From assembly GCA_033720695.1 (NCBI GenBank), contig JAWWCA010000006.1, forward strand, positions 1 through 30,840: a stretch of 30,840 bases of DNA. Reading direction: 5' to 3'. Position numbers and translations under genes: made by a program. A model generated the notes under the pieces. It did not search any database. It was given only the letters and a program-made list of their open reading frames with translations, and had not been told where the DNA came from. This document shows positions 7,299 to 15,020 of the stretch, piece by piece; the first letter of the stretch is position 1; the number at the start of each line of letters is the position of its first letter. The stretch comes from DATGQT01 sp033720695. GTDB lineage: Bacteria; Bacteroidota; Rhodothermia; Rhodothermales; Rubricoccaceae.

Positions 7299-8134
7299 GC
7301 GACACGCCCACTCCGTCCCCATCAGCACCCCCACGTCCGAAGCGCCCGTGGACGATCCTTGGGCGACTGGCACAGGCCGTCCGCGAGCAGAACTGGTTCG
7401 CTGTGGCGCTCGAACTCGGCATCGTCGTCGTGGGTGTGGTGATCGGTTTCCAGGTCACGGCGTGGGGGCAGGCGCGCAGTGATGCGGCACGGGAGCAGAT
7501 GTACCTCCGTCAGCTCGCTGCCGACCTCGCGCAAACCGAACGGCTCATCGTGAGGCAGGACTCCTTCCGCCTACGCCGCGTCATCCCCTCGGCCCGCAGC
7601 CTCCTCCGTTCGTTCGGCCACGAGCCCAAGCCGCCCGCCGACTCGGTCCTGGCCTGGTTTCCCATTGCCTGGCAACAGGGGTACCTCCACCCCGTCCTCG
7701 GCACGGCGAGCGCGCTGGTGTCGTCGGGCAACGTGGACCTCATCCGCGACGACTCGCTCCGCTCGGCGATCATCACTTACCTGGAGCTGAACCAGCAGCT
7801 GATGGAGCAGCAGCGCATCCAGTACGACATCGCCGAGGCGGCGGGGCAACGCATCAGCCAACGTGTGGACATCTCCGAATGGATTTTCAGGACCTGGCCC
7901 GATAGCGTGCGGGAGGCTCGGTCCCGAGAGCCCGGCTATACGGGGCTCCTTCCGACCGGTGACTGGTCTTCGCCCATCCCACTGGACGTCGAGGCCTTCT
8001 ACGCCGACCCCCTGATGTACACGAGCGCGTGGTCGCTTTCGCTCGAACTCGGCCACCTCGCGACCACCCACCGAGAGATGCGCGAGAGCGCTGCCGCGCT
8101 ACGGGAACGGGTCGAAGCTGAGTTGGACCGCTGA
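7295..8134 (+). CDS. Single-pass membrane protein, DUF6090-like (array member 4)
   Basis: This 279-residue protein has a Pro-rich tail (1-18), then RLAQAVREQNWFAVALE shared almost exactly with array member 3, and a transmembrane segment at about 34-55 ending GFQVTAWGQ. The helical domain begins MYLRQLAADLAQTERLI. Shared motifs are PADSVLAWF, PVLGTASALVSSGNVDLIRDDSLRSA, PIPLDVEAFY and a terminal ALRERVEAELDR. It is coupled to the upstream paralog by ATGA. It ends 13 bases before the convergent ABC exporter gene, leaving no room for a separate terminator. Function unknown. Confidence 0.83.
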   Translation: MSDTPTPSPSAPPRPKRPWTILGRLAQAVREQNWFAVALELGIVVVGVVIGFQVTAWGQARSDAAREQMYLRQLAADLAQTERLIVRQDSFRLRRVIPSARSLLRSFGHEPKPPADSVLAWFPIAWQQGYLHPVLGTASALVSSGNVDLIRDDSLRSAIITYLELNQQLMEQQRIQYDIAEAAGQRISQRVDISEWIFRTWPDSVREARSREPGYTGLLPTGDWSSPIPLDVEAFYADPLMYTSAWSLSLELGHLATTHREMRESAAALRERVEAELDR

Positions 8135-8147
8135 ACGTGGTTCTCCG

Positions 8148-9983
8148 CTATGCGGCGGCGCGCTCCTGGCCGGCGAACTGGAGCGCGTAGAGCCGGCGGT
8201 AGAGCCCGTTCTGGGCGAGGAGGTCCTGGTGGCTCCCCCGCTCCCGGACGACGCCCTTGTGGAGGACGAGGATCTGGTCGGCGTGCTGGACCGTCGAGAG
8301 CCTGTGCGCCACGACGAGCGCCGTCCGCCCCTCCATCAGCACCTCCACGGCGCGCTGCACCAGCTCCTCGGTCTCGGTGTCGACGCTCGACGTGGCCTCG
8401 TCGAGGACGAGGACCTCGGGGTCGTAGACGAGCGTGCGGACGAACGAGAGCAGCTGCCGTTGCCCGTGCGAGAGCGTGCCGCCGCGCTCGCGGACATCGT
8501 AGGCGTACCCCCCGGGCAGCCGCTCGATGAACCGGTCGGCCCCGACGAGGGCGGCGGCGCGGCGCACCTCGTCCTCTGTGATGGCCGGGTCCCCGAGCGT
8601 GACGTTCTCCATCACCGAGCCCGAGAAGAGGAACACGTCCTGGAGCACGAGGCCGATGTGGCCGCGGAGGGCCTCGAGGCGGAGGTCGCGGATGTCCACG
8701 CCGTCGATCAAGATCTGGCCCTGCTGGACCTCGTAGAACCGGAGGAGGAGCGAGATGATGGTGGTCTTGCCCGAGCCCGTCGCGCCGACGAGGGCGAGCG
8801 TCTTGCCGGGCTCGGCCGTGAACGAGACGTCGCGGAGCACCCAGTTCCAGTCGGGCGCCTCGCCCTCCGGCATCCCCTCGGGGCGGGGCAGGCGCTCGTA
8901 GGCGAACCACACGTTGCGGAACTCGATGCGGCCGGCGCACTGCGGCATCGGCGTCGGCTCCGCCTTCTCCTCCAGGGCCGTGTCGGTGTCGAGGAGGTCG
9001 AAGATCCGCTCGGAGGCGGCGAAGGCGCCCTGGAGCGTGTTGAGCTGGTCGGAGAGGTTGCGGACGGGCTCGAAGAAGAGGCGGACGTACTGGATGAAGG
9101 CGATGAGGGTGCCGACCGTCAGCGCCTCGCGCATGGCCTCGGTGCCGCCGTACCAGATCACGAGGCCGAGGGCGCCGCTGGCGAGGAGGTCCACGACGGG
9201 CCAGAAGAGCGCGAAGTAGAAGACGGTCCGGATCTGCGCCTGGCGGTGGTCGTCGTTGATGCCGTCGAGGCGGCGGGCCTCCTCCTCCTCGCGGTTGAAG
9301 AGCTGGACCACCTTCATGCCGGTGACGTGCTCCTGGAGGAAGGCGTTGAGGCGGGCCACCTGCGTCCGCGTCTCGCGGTAGGCCTCGCGCATCTTCTTCC
9401 GGAAGTAGTTCGTCGCGATCAGCATCGGCGGGAGGGCCGCGAGGGCGACGAGCCCGAGCTCCCAGTCGAGCGCGAGCATGAAGTAGCCGATGAAGAAGAG
9501 CCGGCCGAGGTCGCCGATGAGCGTGACGACGCCGGAGGAAACGAGGTCGTTGAGGGCCTCGACATCGCTCGTCGTCCGCGTGATGAGCGTGCCGAGGGGC
9601 GTCCGGTCGAAGAAGGCGAGCCGCTGCTTCTGGATGTGCCGGAAGACGGCCGTGCGGAGGTCGAAGAGGGTGTGCTGCCCGATCCACGCCGTGAGGTAGC
9701 CGCTCACGAACGAGAGCACGCCCTCGCCGAGGAGCACGAGCCCGATGCGCCCGACGATGCGCAGCAGCCCGGCGGCGTCGCCCTCGGTGATGTAGCCGTC
9801 CACGGCGACCTGGACGAGCTTGGGCCGGAGCGGCCCCAGGAAGGCCACGGCGACGGTGACGACGAGGGCGAGGGCCACCCACCCCTTGTACGGCGCGAGC
9901 CAGCGGAACAGCCGCCGCGCCACCTGCCCGTCGAAGCGGACGCTGTCGCGGTCGCGCGTGCCGGAGGTCGTCTGCGTTGCCAA
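8148..9983 (-). CDS. ABC exporter half-transporter, BmrD/YheH-like (catalytic-site subunit)
   Basis: This 611-residue protein has an exporter transmembrane domain of about six helices (roughly 30-320) fused to an ATPase domain. Walker A is GATGSGKT (400-407), the signature LSHGQ (504-508), Walker B VLVLD (524-528), catalytic Glu E529 in DEATSSVD, then the H-loop AHRLSTV. The noncanonical LSHGQ together with an intact Glu is the pattern of the YheH/BmrD/TM288 subunit of heterodimeric exporters; the partner would be the product of 11510-13312. Such pairs export drugs or lipophilic compounds. The start used is TTG at 9983 (MATQTTSG); a GTG about 20 codons later is an alternative. It is last in the minus-strand run ABC, DUF559, rnz, ABC. 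Confidence 0.9.
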   Translation of the reverse strand: MATQTTSGTRDRDSVRFDGQVARRLFRWLAPYKGWVALALVVTVAVAFLGPLRPKLVQVAVDGYITEGDAAGLLRIVGRIGLVLLGEGVLSFVSGYLTAWIGQHTLFDLRTAVFRHIQKQRLAFFDRTPLGTLITRTTSDVEALNDLVSSGVVTLIGDLGRLFFIGYFMLALDWELGLVALAALPPMLIATNYFRKKMREAYRETRTQVARLNAFLQEHVTGMKVVQLFNREEEEARRLDGINDDHRQAQIRTVFYFALFWPVVDLLASGALGLVIWYGGTEAMREALTVGTLIAFIQYVRLFFEPVRNLSDQLNTLQGAFAASERIFDLLDTDTALEEKAEPTPMPQCAGRIEFRNVWFAYERLPRPEGMPEGEAPDWNWVLRDVSFTAEPGKTLALVGATGSGKTTIISLLLRFYEVQQGQILIDGVDIRDLRLEALRGHIGLVLQDVFLFSGSVMENVTLGDPAITEDEVRRAAALVGADRFIERLPGGYAYDVRERGGTLSHGQRQLLSFVRTLVYDPEVLVLDEATSSVDTETEELVQRAVEVLMEGRTALVVAHRLSTVQHADQILVLHKGVVRERGSHQDLLAQNGLYRRLYALQFAGQERAAA

Positions 9984-10028
9984 GGGGGTGCGGGTGGGAT
10001 CGGAGGACGGGGGAACGTACCCCCTGGC

Positions 10029-10958
10029 TCATGCCGCGTCGCGTGTCACGGCGTAGCGCCTCAACTCCTCGGCCGCGTCCGTGTTCGGGAAGACGGCGCG
10101 GGCCTCCTCGACGAGCGGCGAGGGGTCGGGGTAACGGGCGGAGAAGTGGGTGAGGAGGAGCCGCTCGGCGCCGGCGTCGCGGGCCGTCGTGGCGGCGTCG
10201 CGGGCGGTCGAGTGGCCGGTCTGGGCGGCCTGCTCGCGGAGGGCCTCGGCGAACGTGGCCTCGTGGAGGAGGAGGGTCGCGCCCTCGGCGAGCCGGCGGG
10301 CGCCGTCGCACGGCGCGGTGTCGAGGCAGTAGGCGAACGAGGCGCCCGGCCGCTCCGGCCCCACGAGGCCCTCGGGCTGCACCACGGTCCCGTAGGCGAG
10401 CGTCACGGGCTCGCCGCGCTTGAGGGCGGCAAAGTGCGGGCCCTCCGTCACGCCGGCCGCCCGCGCGGCCTCGGCATCGAGCCGGCCGGGCCGGGGCGCC
10501 TCCTCCAGCCGGTAGCCGACCGCGAACACGCGGTGGTCGAGCGGCCGGGCCTCGACGGTGAGGCCGTCGCCTTCGTAGACGACGGCGTGCTCGACCCCCT
10601 CCTCCAGCTCGACCCACCGGATGTCGAACGGGAGCCAGTCGCGTGACAACCCGGGCACGCCTCGCACGATCCCCTCGATGCCCGCGGGGCCGACGACCGT
10701 CAGCGGCCGCGTGCGCTCCAGCAGGGCGAGCGTCGTGATCATGCCCGGAAGCCCGTAGAGGTGGTCGCCGTGGAAGTGCGTGACGAACACGGCGTCGAGG
10801 CGCGAGCGGTTGAGGCCGGCGTCGAGGAGCCTGAACTGGGTCCCCTCGCCGCAGTCGAAGAGGAAGAGCCGCCCGTCGCGCCAGACGGCCGTGGCCGAGA
10901 GGCCGCGGTGCCGCGTCGGGATGGCGCTGCCGGTGCCGAGGGGGACAACGTCGAACAC
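10029..10958 (-). CDS. rnz: Ribonuclease Z (tRNA 3'-processing endonuclease)
   Basis: This 309-residue metallo-beta-lactamase-fold enzyme cleaves the 3' trailer from pre-tRNA. Visible elements are LGTGSAIPTRHRG (8-20), FDCGEGTQ (34-41), and the zinc motif THFHGDHLYGLPG with H61, H63, D65 and H66. Downstream are a second metal region (YCLDTAPC), LLLHEATFAE, GHSTARDAA and LLTHFSARY, which match the short bacterial RNase Z form. The frame is open upstream, but the family N-terminus is reached at GTG 10958, giving MFDVVPLGTG; no Shine-Dalgarno site is visible and the DUF559 stop lies 10 bases upstream, so coupling is likely. It is sandwiched between two exporter subunit genes. Confidence 0.92.
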   Translation of the reverse strand: MFDVVPLGTGSAIPTRHRGLSATAVWRDGRLFLFDCGEGTQFRLLDAGLNRSRLDAVFVTHFHGDHLYGLPGMITTLALLERTRPLTVVGPAGIEGIVRGVPGLSRDWLPFDIRWVELEEGVEHAVVYEGDGLTVEARPLDHRVFAVGYRLEEAPRPGRLDAEAARAAGVTEGPHFAALKRGEPVTLAYGTVVQPEGLVGPERPGASFAYCLDTAPCDGARRLAEGATLLLHEATFAEALREQAAQTGHSTARDAATTARDAGAERLLLTHFSARYPDPSPLVEEARAVFPNTDAAEELRRYAVTRDAA

Positions 10959-10968
10959 GGGCGCAGAA

Positions 10969-11427
10969 TCAGGGTGGGGAAGCTGGGCTGTCGCCTCGAG
11001 GGACCCCCTCCGTCCCGCTTTCGCAGGACACCTCCCCCGGGGGAGGAGGGGGATGAGAGACTCCGATGGGCTCGGCAGCATCCCGGATGCGCTGTACGAC
11101 GCCGTCGGGGTTCCGGCAGACCGCAGGCTCCTCAAACCGGAGGACGTGTAACGCCTCCTCCAGGTATCGCTGCCGCTCCAGGTCCTCCGGCCCTTTCTCA
11201 CGGTGGCTCTCTCCGTCCACCTCCACGACGAGCTGGAGGTCGGCGCAGTAAAGATCCGCGACGAAGGGACCGATGGGGCGCTGCCGCTTGAACGCCATCC
11301 CCAGCTGCCGCCTCCGCAGCCGCTGCCACAGCCGCACCTCCCCCGGCGTCATCTGCCGGCGCAGCGCACGGGCTCTCACGACACCCTCCTTGCCGTTTCG
11401 GGGAAACTGGCGGCTCACGTCCTCCAC
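10969..11427 (-). CDS. DUF559-family (Vsr/restriction-like) endonuclease
   Basis: This 152-residue protein has the DUF559 pattern: ARALRRQMTPGEVRLWQRLRRRQLG (about 20-44, with MTPGE and LW as hallmarks), FKRQRPIGPFVADLYC, and LVVEVDGESH, followed by RQRYLEEALHVLRF. The fold is PD-(D/E)XK-like and related to very-short-patch repair nucleases; its cellular role is not established. The last ~27 residues (PPPPPGEVSCESGTEGVP and on) lie outside the domain and are encoded by the repeat at 11001-11052, so the gene appears to have read into a repeat. A matching inverted repeat copy lies just upstream of the gene at 11441-11493. The start is GTG at 11427. Confidence 0.87.
   Translation of the reverse strand: MEDVSRQFPRNGKEGVVRARALRRQMTPGEVRLWQRLRRRQLGMAFKRQRPIGPFVADLYCADLQLVVEVDGESHREKGPEDLERQRYLEEALHVLRFEEPAVCRNPDGVVQRIRDAAEPIGVSHPPPPPGEVSCESGTEGVPRGDSPASPP
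11001..11052 (+). repeat. Inverted-repeat copy A flanking the DUF559 gene
   Basis: This 52-base segment begins GGACCCCCTCCG and ends CACCTCCCCCGGGGGAGGAGGG plus GG. The reverse complement of 11441-11493 has the same first 12 bases and an end block matching except for the CG/GA centre; only the middle ~18 bases differ. The end block is itself a stem (CCTCCCC/GGGGAGG). Copy A lies inside the 3' coding end of the DUF559 gene. Confidence 0.75.
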
Positions 11428-11440
11428 GCATCGGCCATGG

Positions 11441-11493
11441 CCCTCCTCCCCTCGGGGAGGTGCCCGGAGCGCAGCGGAGGGCGGAGGGGGTCC
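11441..11493 (-). repeat. Inverted-repeat copy B flanking the DUF559 gene
   Basis: Read on the minus strand this runs GGACCCCCTCCG, then CCCTCCGCTGCGCTCCGG, then GCACCTCCCCGAGGGGAGGAGGG. It matches copy A (11001-11052) in opposite orientation, so the two bracket the DUF559 gene as inverted repeats about 390 bases apart. It lies between the DUF559 start and the stop of the upstream ABC gene. No target-site duplication is visible outside the pair. Confidence 0.75.
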
Positions 11494-11509
11494 ACGGGGT
11501 AGGCCACGA

Positions 11510-13312
11510 TCACACCTGCTCCAGTTCGGCCTCCAGCAGCTGCTTCCGGTAGAGGTCGGCGTAGAGGCCGCCGTGCTCGACGAGCGCCTCGTGCGTGCCG
11601 CGCTCGGCGACGCGCCCCTCCTCCAGGACCACGATCTGGTCGGCCTCCTGCACGGCCGAGATCCGGTGGCTCACGATGACGATGGTGCGGCGGCCGTAGT
11701 GGCGGCGGAGGTGGCCGAGGATCGTCGCCTCCGTGTTCGTGTCCACGGCCGAGAGGGCGTCGTCGAGGAGGAGGATCTGGGGGTCGCGGACGAGCGCGCG
11801 GGCGATCGCCGTCCGCTGCTTCTGCCCGCCCGAGAGCGTGATGCCGCGCTCGCCGACGACGGTGCCGAACCCCTCGGGGAACGCCTCGACGTTCGCCAGC
11901 AGGTCGGCCTCGTCGGCCGCCCGCACCACCCGCTCCTCCCCCGCCTCCATCGCGCCGAAGGCGATGTTGTGGCCGACGGTGTCGGAGAAGAGGAACACGT
12001 CTTGGGGCACGTAGCCGACGGCGCGGCGGAGCACGTCGAGGGGGATCGTGCGGACGTCGTGGCCGTCGACGAGCACCCGGCCCTCGGTCGCGTCCATCAG
12101 GCGCGGGATGAGCTCGACGAGCGTGGACTTCCCGCTGCCGGTCCGCCCCACGACGCCGAGCGTGGTGCCAGCGGGGACGTCGATCGAGACGCGGTCGAGG
12201 ACGGCGGGGCCGTCGTCGGTGTAGCGGAACGTCACGCTCTCGAACGTGAGGCGCCCCTCGACGCGGCGGATGGCGACGTCGGTCTGCGGGCCGTCCTCCA
12301 CGTCGGGCTCGGTGTCGAGGATCTCGAAGATGCGGTCGGCCGAGGCGCTGGCCTGCTGGATCATCGAGATCACGTAGCCGAACGAGGCCACGGGCCACGT
12401 CAGGATGGCGACGTAAATGATGAACTCGGCGATGTTGCCGAGCGTGAGTTGCCCCTCGATCACGAGCCGCCCGCCGATCCACACCACGAGCAGGGTGCTG
12501 GCGCCGATGAGGATCATGATGATGGGCCGGAAGGCGGCGTCGACGCGGGCGAGGGCGAGGGTGCGGTCGCGGTAGCCGTCGCTCTCCGTCGCGAAGCGGG
12601 TCTCCTCGAACGCCTCGCGGGCGTAGGCCTTGACCACGCGGATGCCCGAGAGGGCCTCCTGCACGCGGCTCGTGAGCCGGGAGTACTGCTTCTGCTGGCG
12701 GTCCGTCCGCACGTGCACCATCCGGCTCACGAAGAAGATGGCGACGGCGAGGGCGGGCATCGGGAGCAGCGCCCAGAGCGTGAGCGTGGGCGAGATCAGC
12801 AGCATCACGACGAGGGCCACGCTCACGCTCGTCACGGCCCGCGCCGTGTACATGTAGGCCGGCCCGATGTAGCGGCGGACACGCTCGATGTCGCTCGACG
12901 CCCGCGTCATCACGTCGCCGGTGGGGTAGCGCTTGTAGAAGGCGCCCGAGAGCCGCTGGAGGTGCGCGTAGAGCCGGTTGCGGAGGTCGTACTCGATGTG
13001 GCGGCTCGCCACGACGACGGTCTGCCGCATGAGGAACGAGAACACCCCGCTGGCGACGCTGAGGAGGAGGATGAGCCCGGCCGCGAGGACGAGCGTCCAG
13101 GCGAAGGAGGTGTAGAGCTCGCCCTGCATCGGCGTGCCGGCGTAGAGCTCGTGGAGCGCCACCATCCGGGGCACGGCGTCCACGGCCTCACGCACGACGC
13201 CCGGCACGATGAGCGAGAGCACGGCCGAGGCGAGGGCGCAGCCCAGGCCGGGGATCATCAGGCGGCGGTAGCGCCAGAGGTACGGGTTGAGTCGGCGGAG
13301 CGGGGAGGCCAT
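11510..13312 (-). CDS. ABC exporter half-transporter, BmrC/YheI-like (degenerate-site subunit)
   Basis: This 600-residue protein has a transmembrane domain (about 15-325) and an ATPase domain: Walker A GRTGSGKS (389-396), canonical signature LSGGQ (493-497), and Walker B ILLLD (513-517) followed by D518 where the catalytic Glu normally stands (DDALSAVD). That Glu-to-Asp change with a canonical signature is the hallmark of the YheI/BmrC/TM287 subunit, which needs a partner with intact Glu; the gene at 8148-9983 has exactly the complementary pattern. The frame runs open far upstream, but the ATG at 13312 (MASPLRRLNPYLWRY) fits the family start. In the same strand order, DUF559 and rnz lie between the two subunit genes. 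Confidence 0.91.
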   Translation of the reverse strand: MASPLRRLNPYLWRYRRLMIPGLGCALASAVLSLIVPGVVREAVDAVPRMVALHELYAGTPMQGELYTSFAWTLVLAAGLILLLSVASGVFSFLMRQTVVVASRHIEYDLRNRLYAHLQRLSGAFYKRYPTGDVMTRASSDIERVRRYIGPAYMYTARAVTSVSVALVVMLLISPTLTLWALLPMPALAVAIFFVSRMVHVRTDRQQKQYSRLTSRVQEALSGIRVVKAYAREAFEETRFATESDGYRDRTLALARVDAAFRPIIMILIGASTLLVVWIGGRLVIEGQLTLGNIAEFIIYVAILTWPVASFGYVISMIQQASASADRIFEILDTEPDVEDGPQTDVAIRRVEGRLTFESVTFRYTDDGPAVLDRVSIDVPAGTTLGVVGRTGSGKSTLVELIPRLMDATEGRVLVDGHDVRTIPLDVLRRAVGYVPQDVFLFSDTVGHNIAFGAMEAGEERVVRAADEADLLANVEAFPEGFGTVVGERGITLSGGQKQRTAIARALVRDPQILLLDDALSAVDTNTEATILGHLRRHYGRRTIVIVSHRISAVQEADQIVVLEEGRVAERGTHEALVEHGGLYADLYRKQLLEAELEQV

Positions 13313-13425
13313 GGGGCGCGGGGCGGGCTCGGGGCCGAACGCCGGGCGCTGGACGGTGATCCGCTCGGGGCGACCGGCGCCGGCCGCCACCGGACGGACG
13401 CCTCGGTGCGTCGGTCTGGCGTCGG

Positions 13426-13587
13426 CTACTGCAGGAGGTCCGGCACCGCCTCGGTGTCCGTGTCCGGCGGGGTCTCCGGGTCCACCGCCCGGTCGATCGC
13501 GCAGAGGGCCGGGAGGCCGATGAGGAGGAGGAGGGCGGCGGCGAACAGGAGATAGGCGAGCGGGCCGCGGGCGCGGAGGGGGTTCAT
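13426..13587 (-). CDS. Small single-pass membrane protein (53 residues)
   Basis: An ATG at 13587 opens a 53-residue frame: a basic start (MNPLRARGP), one hydrophobic helix at about 10-32 (LAYLLFAAALLLLIGLPALC), then an acidic, Pro/Thr-rich tail. Third-position GC is as high as in neighbouring genes, consistent with real coding. It sits 113 bases before the BmrC-like gene and 78 bases after the MFS gene, on the same strand. No family recognised. A longer frame from 13641 exists but adds only low-complexity sequence. Confidence 0.55.
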   Translation of the reverse strand: MNPLRARGPLAYLLFAAALLLLIGLPALCAIDRAVDPETPPDTDTEAVPDLLQ

Positions 13588-13665
13588 GGCGCGAGAGGAC
13601 GGGAGACGGGAGCGCGAGGAGATGGGAGCGCCCGAACGCACCGGCGATGGGCCGCGTTTCTCGGG

Positions 13666-14844
13666 CTAGGACGGGCGGGGTCCAGGCACCCACCGCGTGG
13701 CGAGGAGCGCCGCGCCGAGGGCCAGCCCGGCCCCCACGCCGAACGGCACCGCCGGACCGAAGGCGTCCCACACCGCCCCCGCCCCCACGCTCGCGGCGAG
13801 CGTGAGGAGCCCGACGACGGCGTAGTAGACGCCATAGGCCGTCCCGCGGCGCTCGGCGGGCACGACGTCGGAGACGGCGGCGCGGAGGACGCCCTCCGTC
13901 AGGCCGTAGTAGACGCCGTAGAGCCCGAACGCGGCGAGCGCGTGCCATACGGCGCCCGCGGCGGCGAAGCCCGCGTACGCGGCGGCGTAGACGAGCAGCC
14001 CCGCCACCAGCACCCGACGCCGCCCCACGCGGTCGCTCCACCCGCCCCCCGCGTAGGAGATGACCGCGTAGACGGCGTTGAACCCGAACCACAGGAGGGG
14101 CAGCCCCGCCACCGGCACACCAACCTGCTGGGCTCGCAGGAGGGCGAACGCGTCCGACGAGTTGCCGAGCGCGAACACGGCCACGACGGCGAGCAGCTTC
14201 CAGAACGGCGCGCCGAGCCCGTCGAGGCCGTGCAGCGTCGGCGCGGGCGTCGCAGCGGCCTCGGGCGCGGGCCGGTCGCGGACGAACACGACGAGGACGA
14301 GGACGGAGAGCGCTGCCGGGACGGCCGCGAGCGCGAAGAGCAGCCGGTAGTCGCCCGGCGCGAGGGCGAGGACTCCGAAGGCGGCGAGCGGGCCGAGCAT
14401 GGCCCCGAGCGTGTCCATCGCCCGGTGGAGGCCGAAGGCGCGCCCCCGCCTCTCGGGCGGCGAGGCGTGCGCGAGGAGGGCGTCGCGGGGCGCGGAGCGG
14501 ATCCCCTTCCCGACGCGGTCGCCGAAGCGGACGGCGAGGACGTGCCACGGCGCCGTCGCCAGGGCCACGAGCGGCTTGGCGACGCCGGAGACGGTGTAGC
14601 CCAGGACGGTCAGCCCCTTGAGACGGCCCGTCCGGTCCGCGATCCGGCCGGCGACGAGCTTGAGGAACGCGCTCGTCCCCTCGGCCACGCCCTCGATCAC
14701 GCCGAGCCCCGTCGCGCTCGCCCCCAGCACGCCGACGAGGAACGCCGGGAGCAGCGGGAAGATCATGTCGCTCGCGAGGTCCGTCAGCAGGCTGACGGCG
14801 CCGAGCGCCCAGATGGTGCGGGTGAGACGGGGGCGGGCCGACAC
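13666..14844 (-). CDS. MFS transporter
   Basis: This 392-residue inner-membrane protein has 11-12 hydrophobic segments. The N-half has SLLTDLASDMIFPLLPAFL in helix 1, the MFS loop motif GRIADRTGRLKG (66-77), and the marker GDRVGKGIRSAPRDALL (108-124), typical of a MFS subgroup common in environmental bacteria. The C-half repeats the loop motif as GGWSDRVGRRRV. A role in drug or metabolite export is likely, but the substrate cannot be assigned. The start is GTG at 14844. It is the first gene of the minus-strand run that continues into the ABC exporter region, though a transcriptional link is not proven. Confidence 0.88.
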   Translation of the reverse strand: MSARPRLTRTIWALGAVSLLTDLASDMIFPLLPAFLVGVLGASATGLGVIEGVAEGTSAFLKLVAGRIADRTGRLKGLTVLGYTVSGVAKPLVALATAPWHVLAVRFGDRVGKGIRSAPRDALLAHASPPERRGRAFGLHRAMDTLGAMLGPLAAFGVLALAPGDYRLLFALAAVPAALSVLVLVVFVRDRPAPEAAATPAPTLHGLDGLGAPFWKLLAVVAVFALGNSSDAFALLRAQQVGVPVAGLPLLWFGFNAVYAVISYAGGGWSDRVGRRRVLVAGLLVYAAAYAGFAAAGAVWHALAAFGLYGVYYGLTEGVLRAAVSDVVPAERRGTAYGVYYAVVGLLTLAASVGAGAVWDAFGPAVPFGVGAGLALGAALLATRWVPGPRPS

Positions 14845-14898
14845 GGGAGACGGAGCGGATCGCCGGAAGGTAGGCGCTCATTCCCCCACTCCCACCGA

Positions 14899-14941
14899 GT
14901 CATCCTGAGCGCAGGCGCGAGCGGCGGAGTCGAAGGATCTC
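14899..14941 (+). repeat. GTCATCCTGAGC...GAAGGATCT-type dispersed intergenic repeat
   Basis: The segment starts GTCATCCTGAGCG and ends GAGTCGAAGGATCTC, with ATCCT/AGGAT forming the outer arms. I recognise this as the short intergenic repeat seen in many bacterial genomes of several phyla. It lies between the AtuA-type gene and the MFS gene, where no coding frame is credible. Only one copy is in this window. Confidence 0.6.
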
Positions 14942-15020
14942 TGCCGCTTTCGTGGCCTCATCACAGCAGAAATTCTCTCCGGGAGGCTTCGCTTTCTCGA
15001 CTGCGGCCTTCTCTTCTCCC

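Noticed and set aside
7999..10617. An 872-residue minus-strand frame through the YheH-like and rnz genes
   Set aside because: It is a shifted frame of both genes, rich in Arg and Pro, with no domain.
11001..11493. Insertion sequence with a transposase
   Set aside because: The inverted repeats are real, but the only gene between them is a DUF559 nuclease and no target duplication is visible, so it is reported as a repeat-flanked cassette only.
11510..14881. A 1123-residue minus-strand frame suggesting an MFS-ABC fusion
   Set aside because: The upstream half is out of frame with the MFS protein and is low complexity; the ABC gene has a good ATG at 13312.
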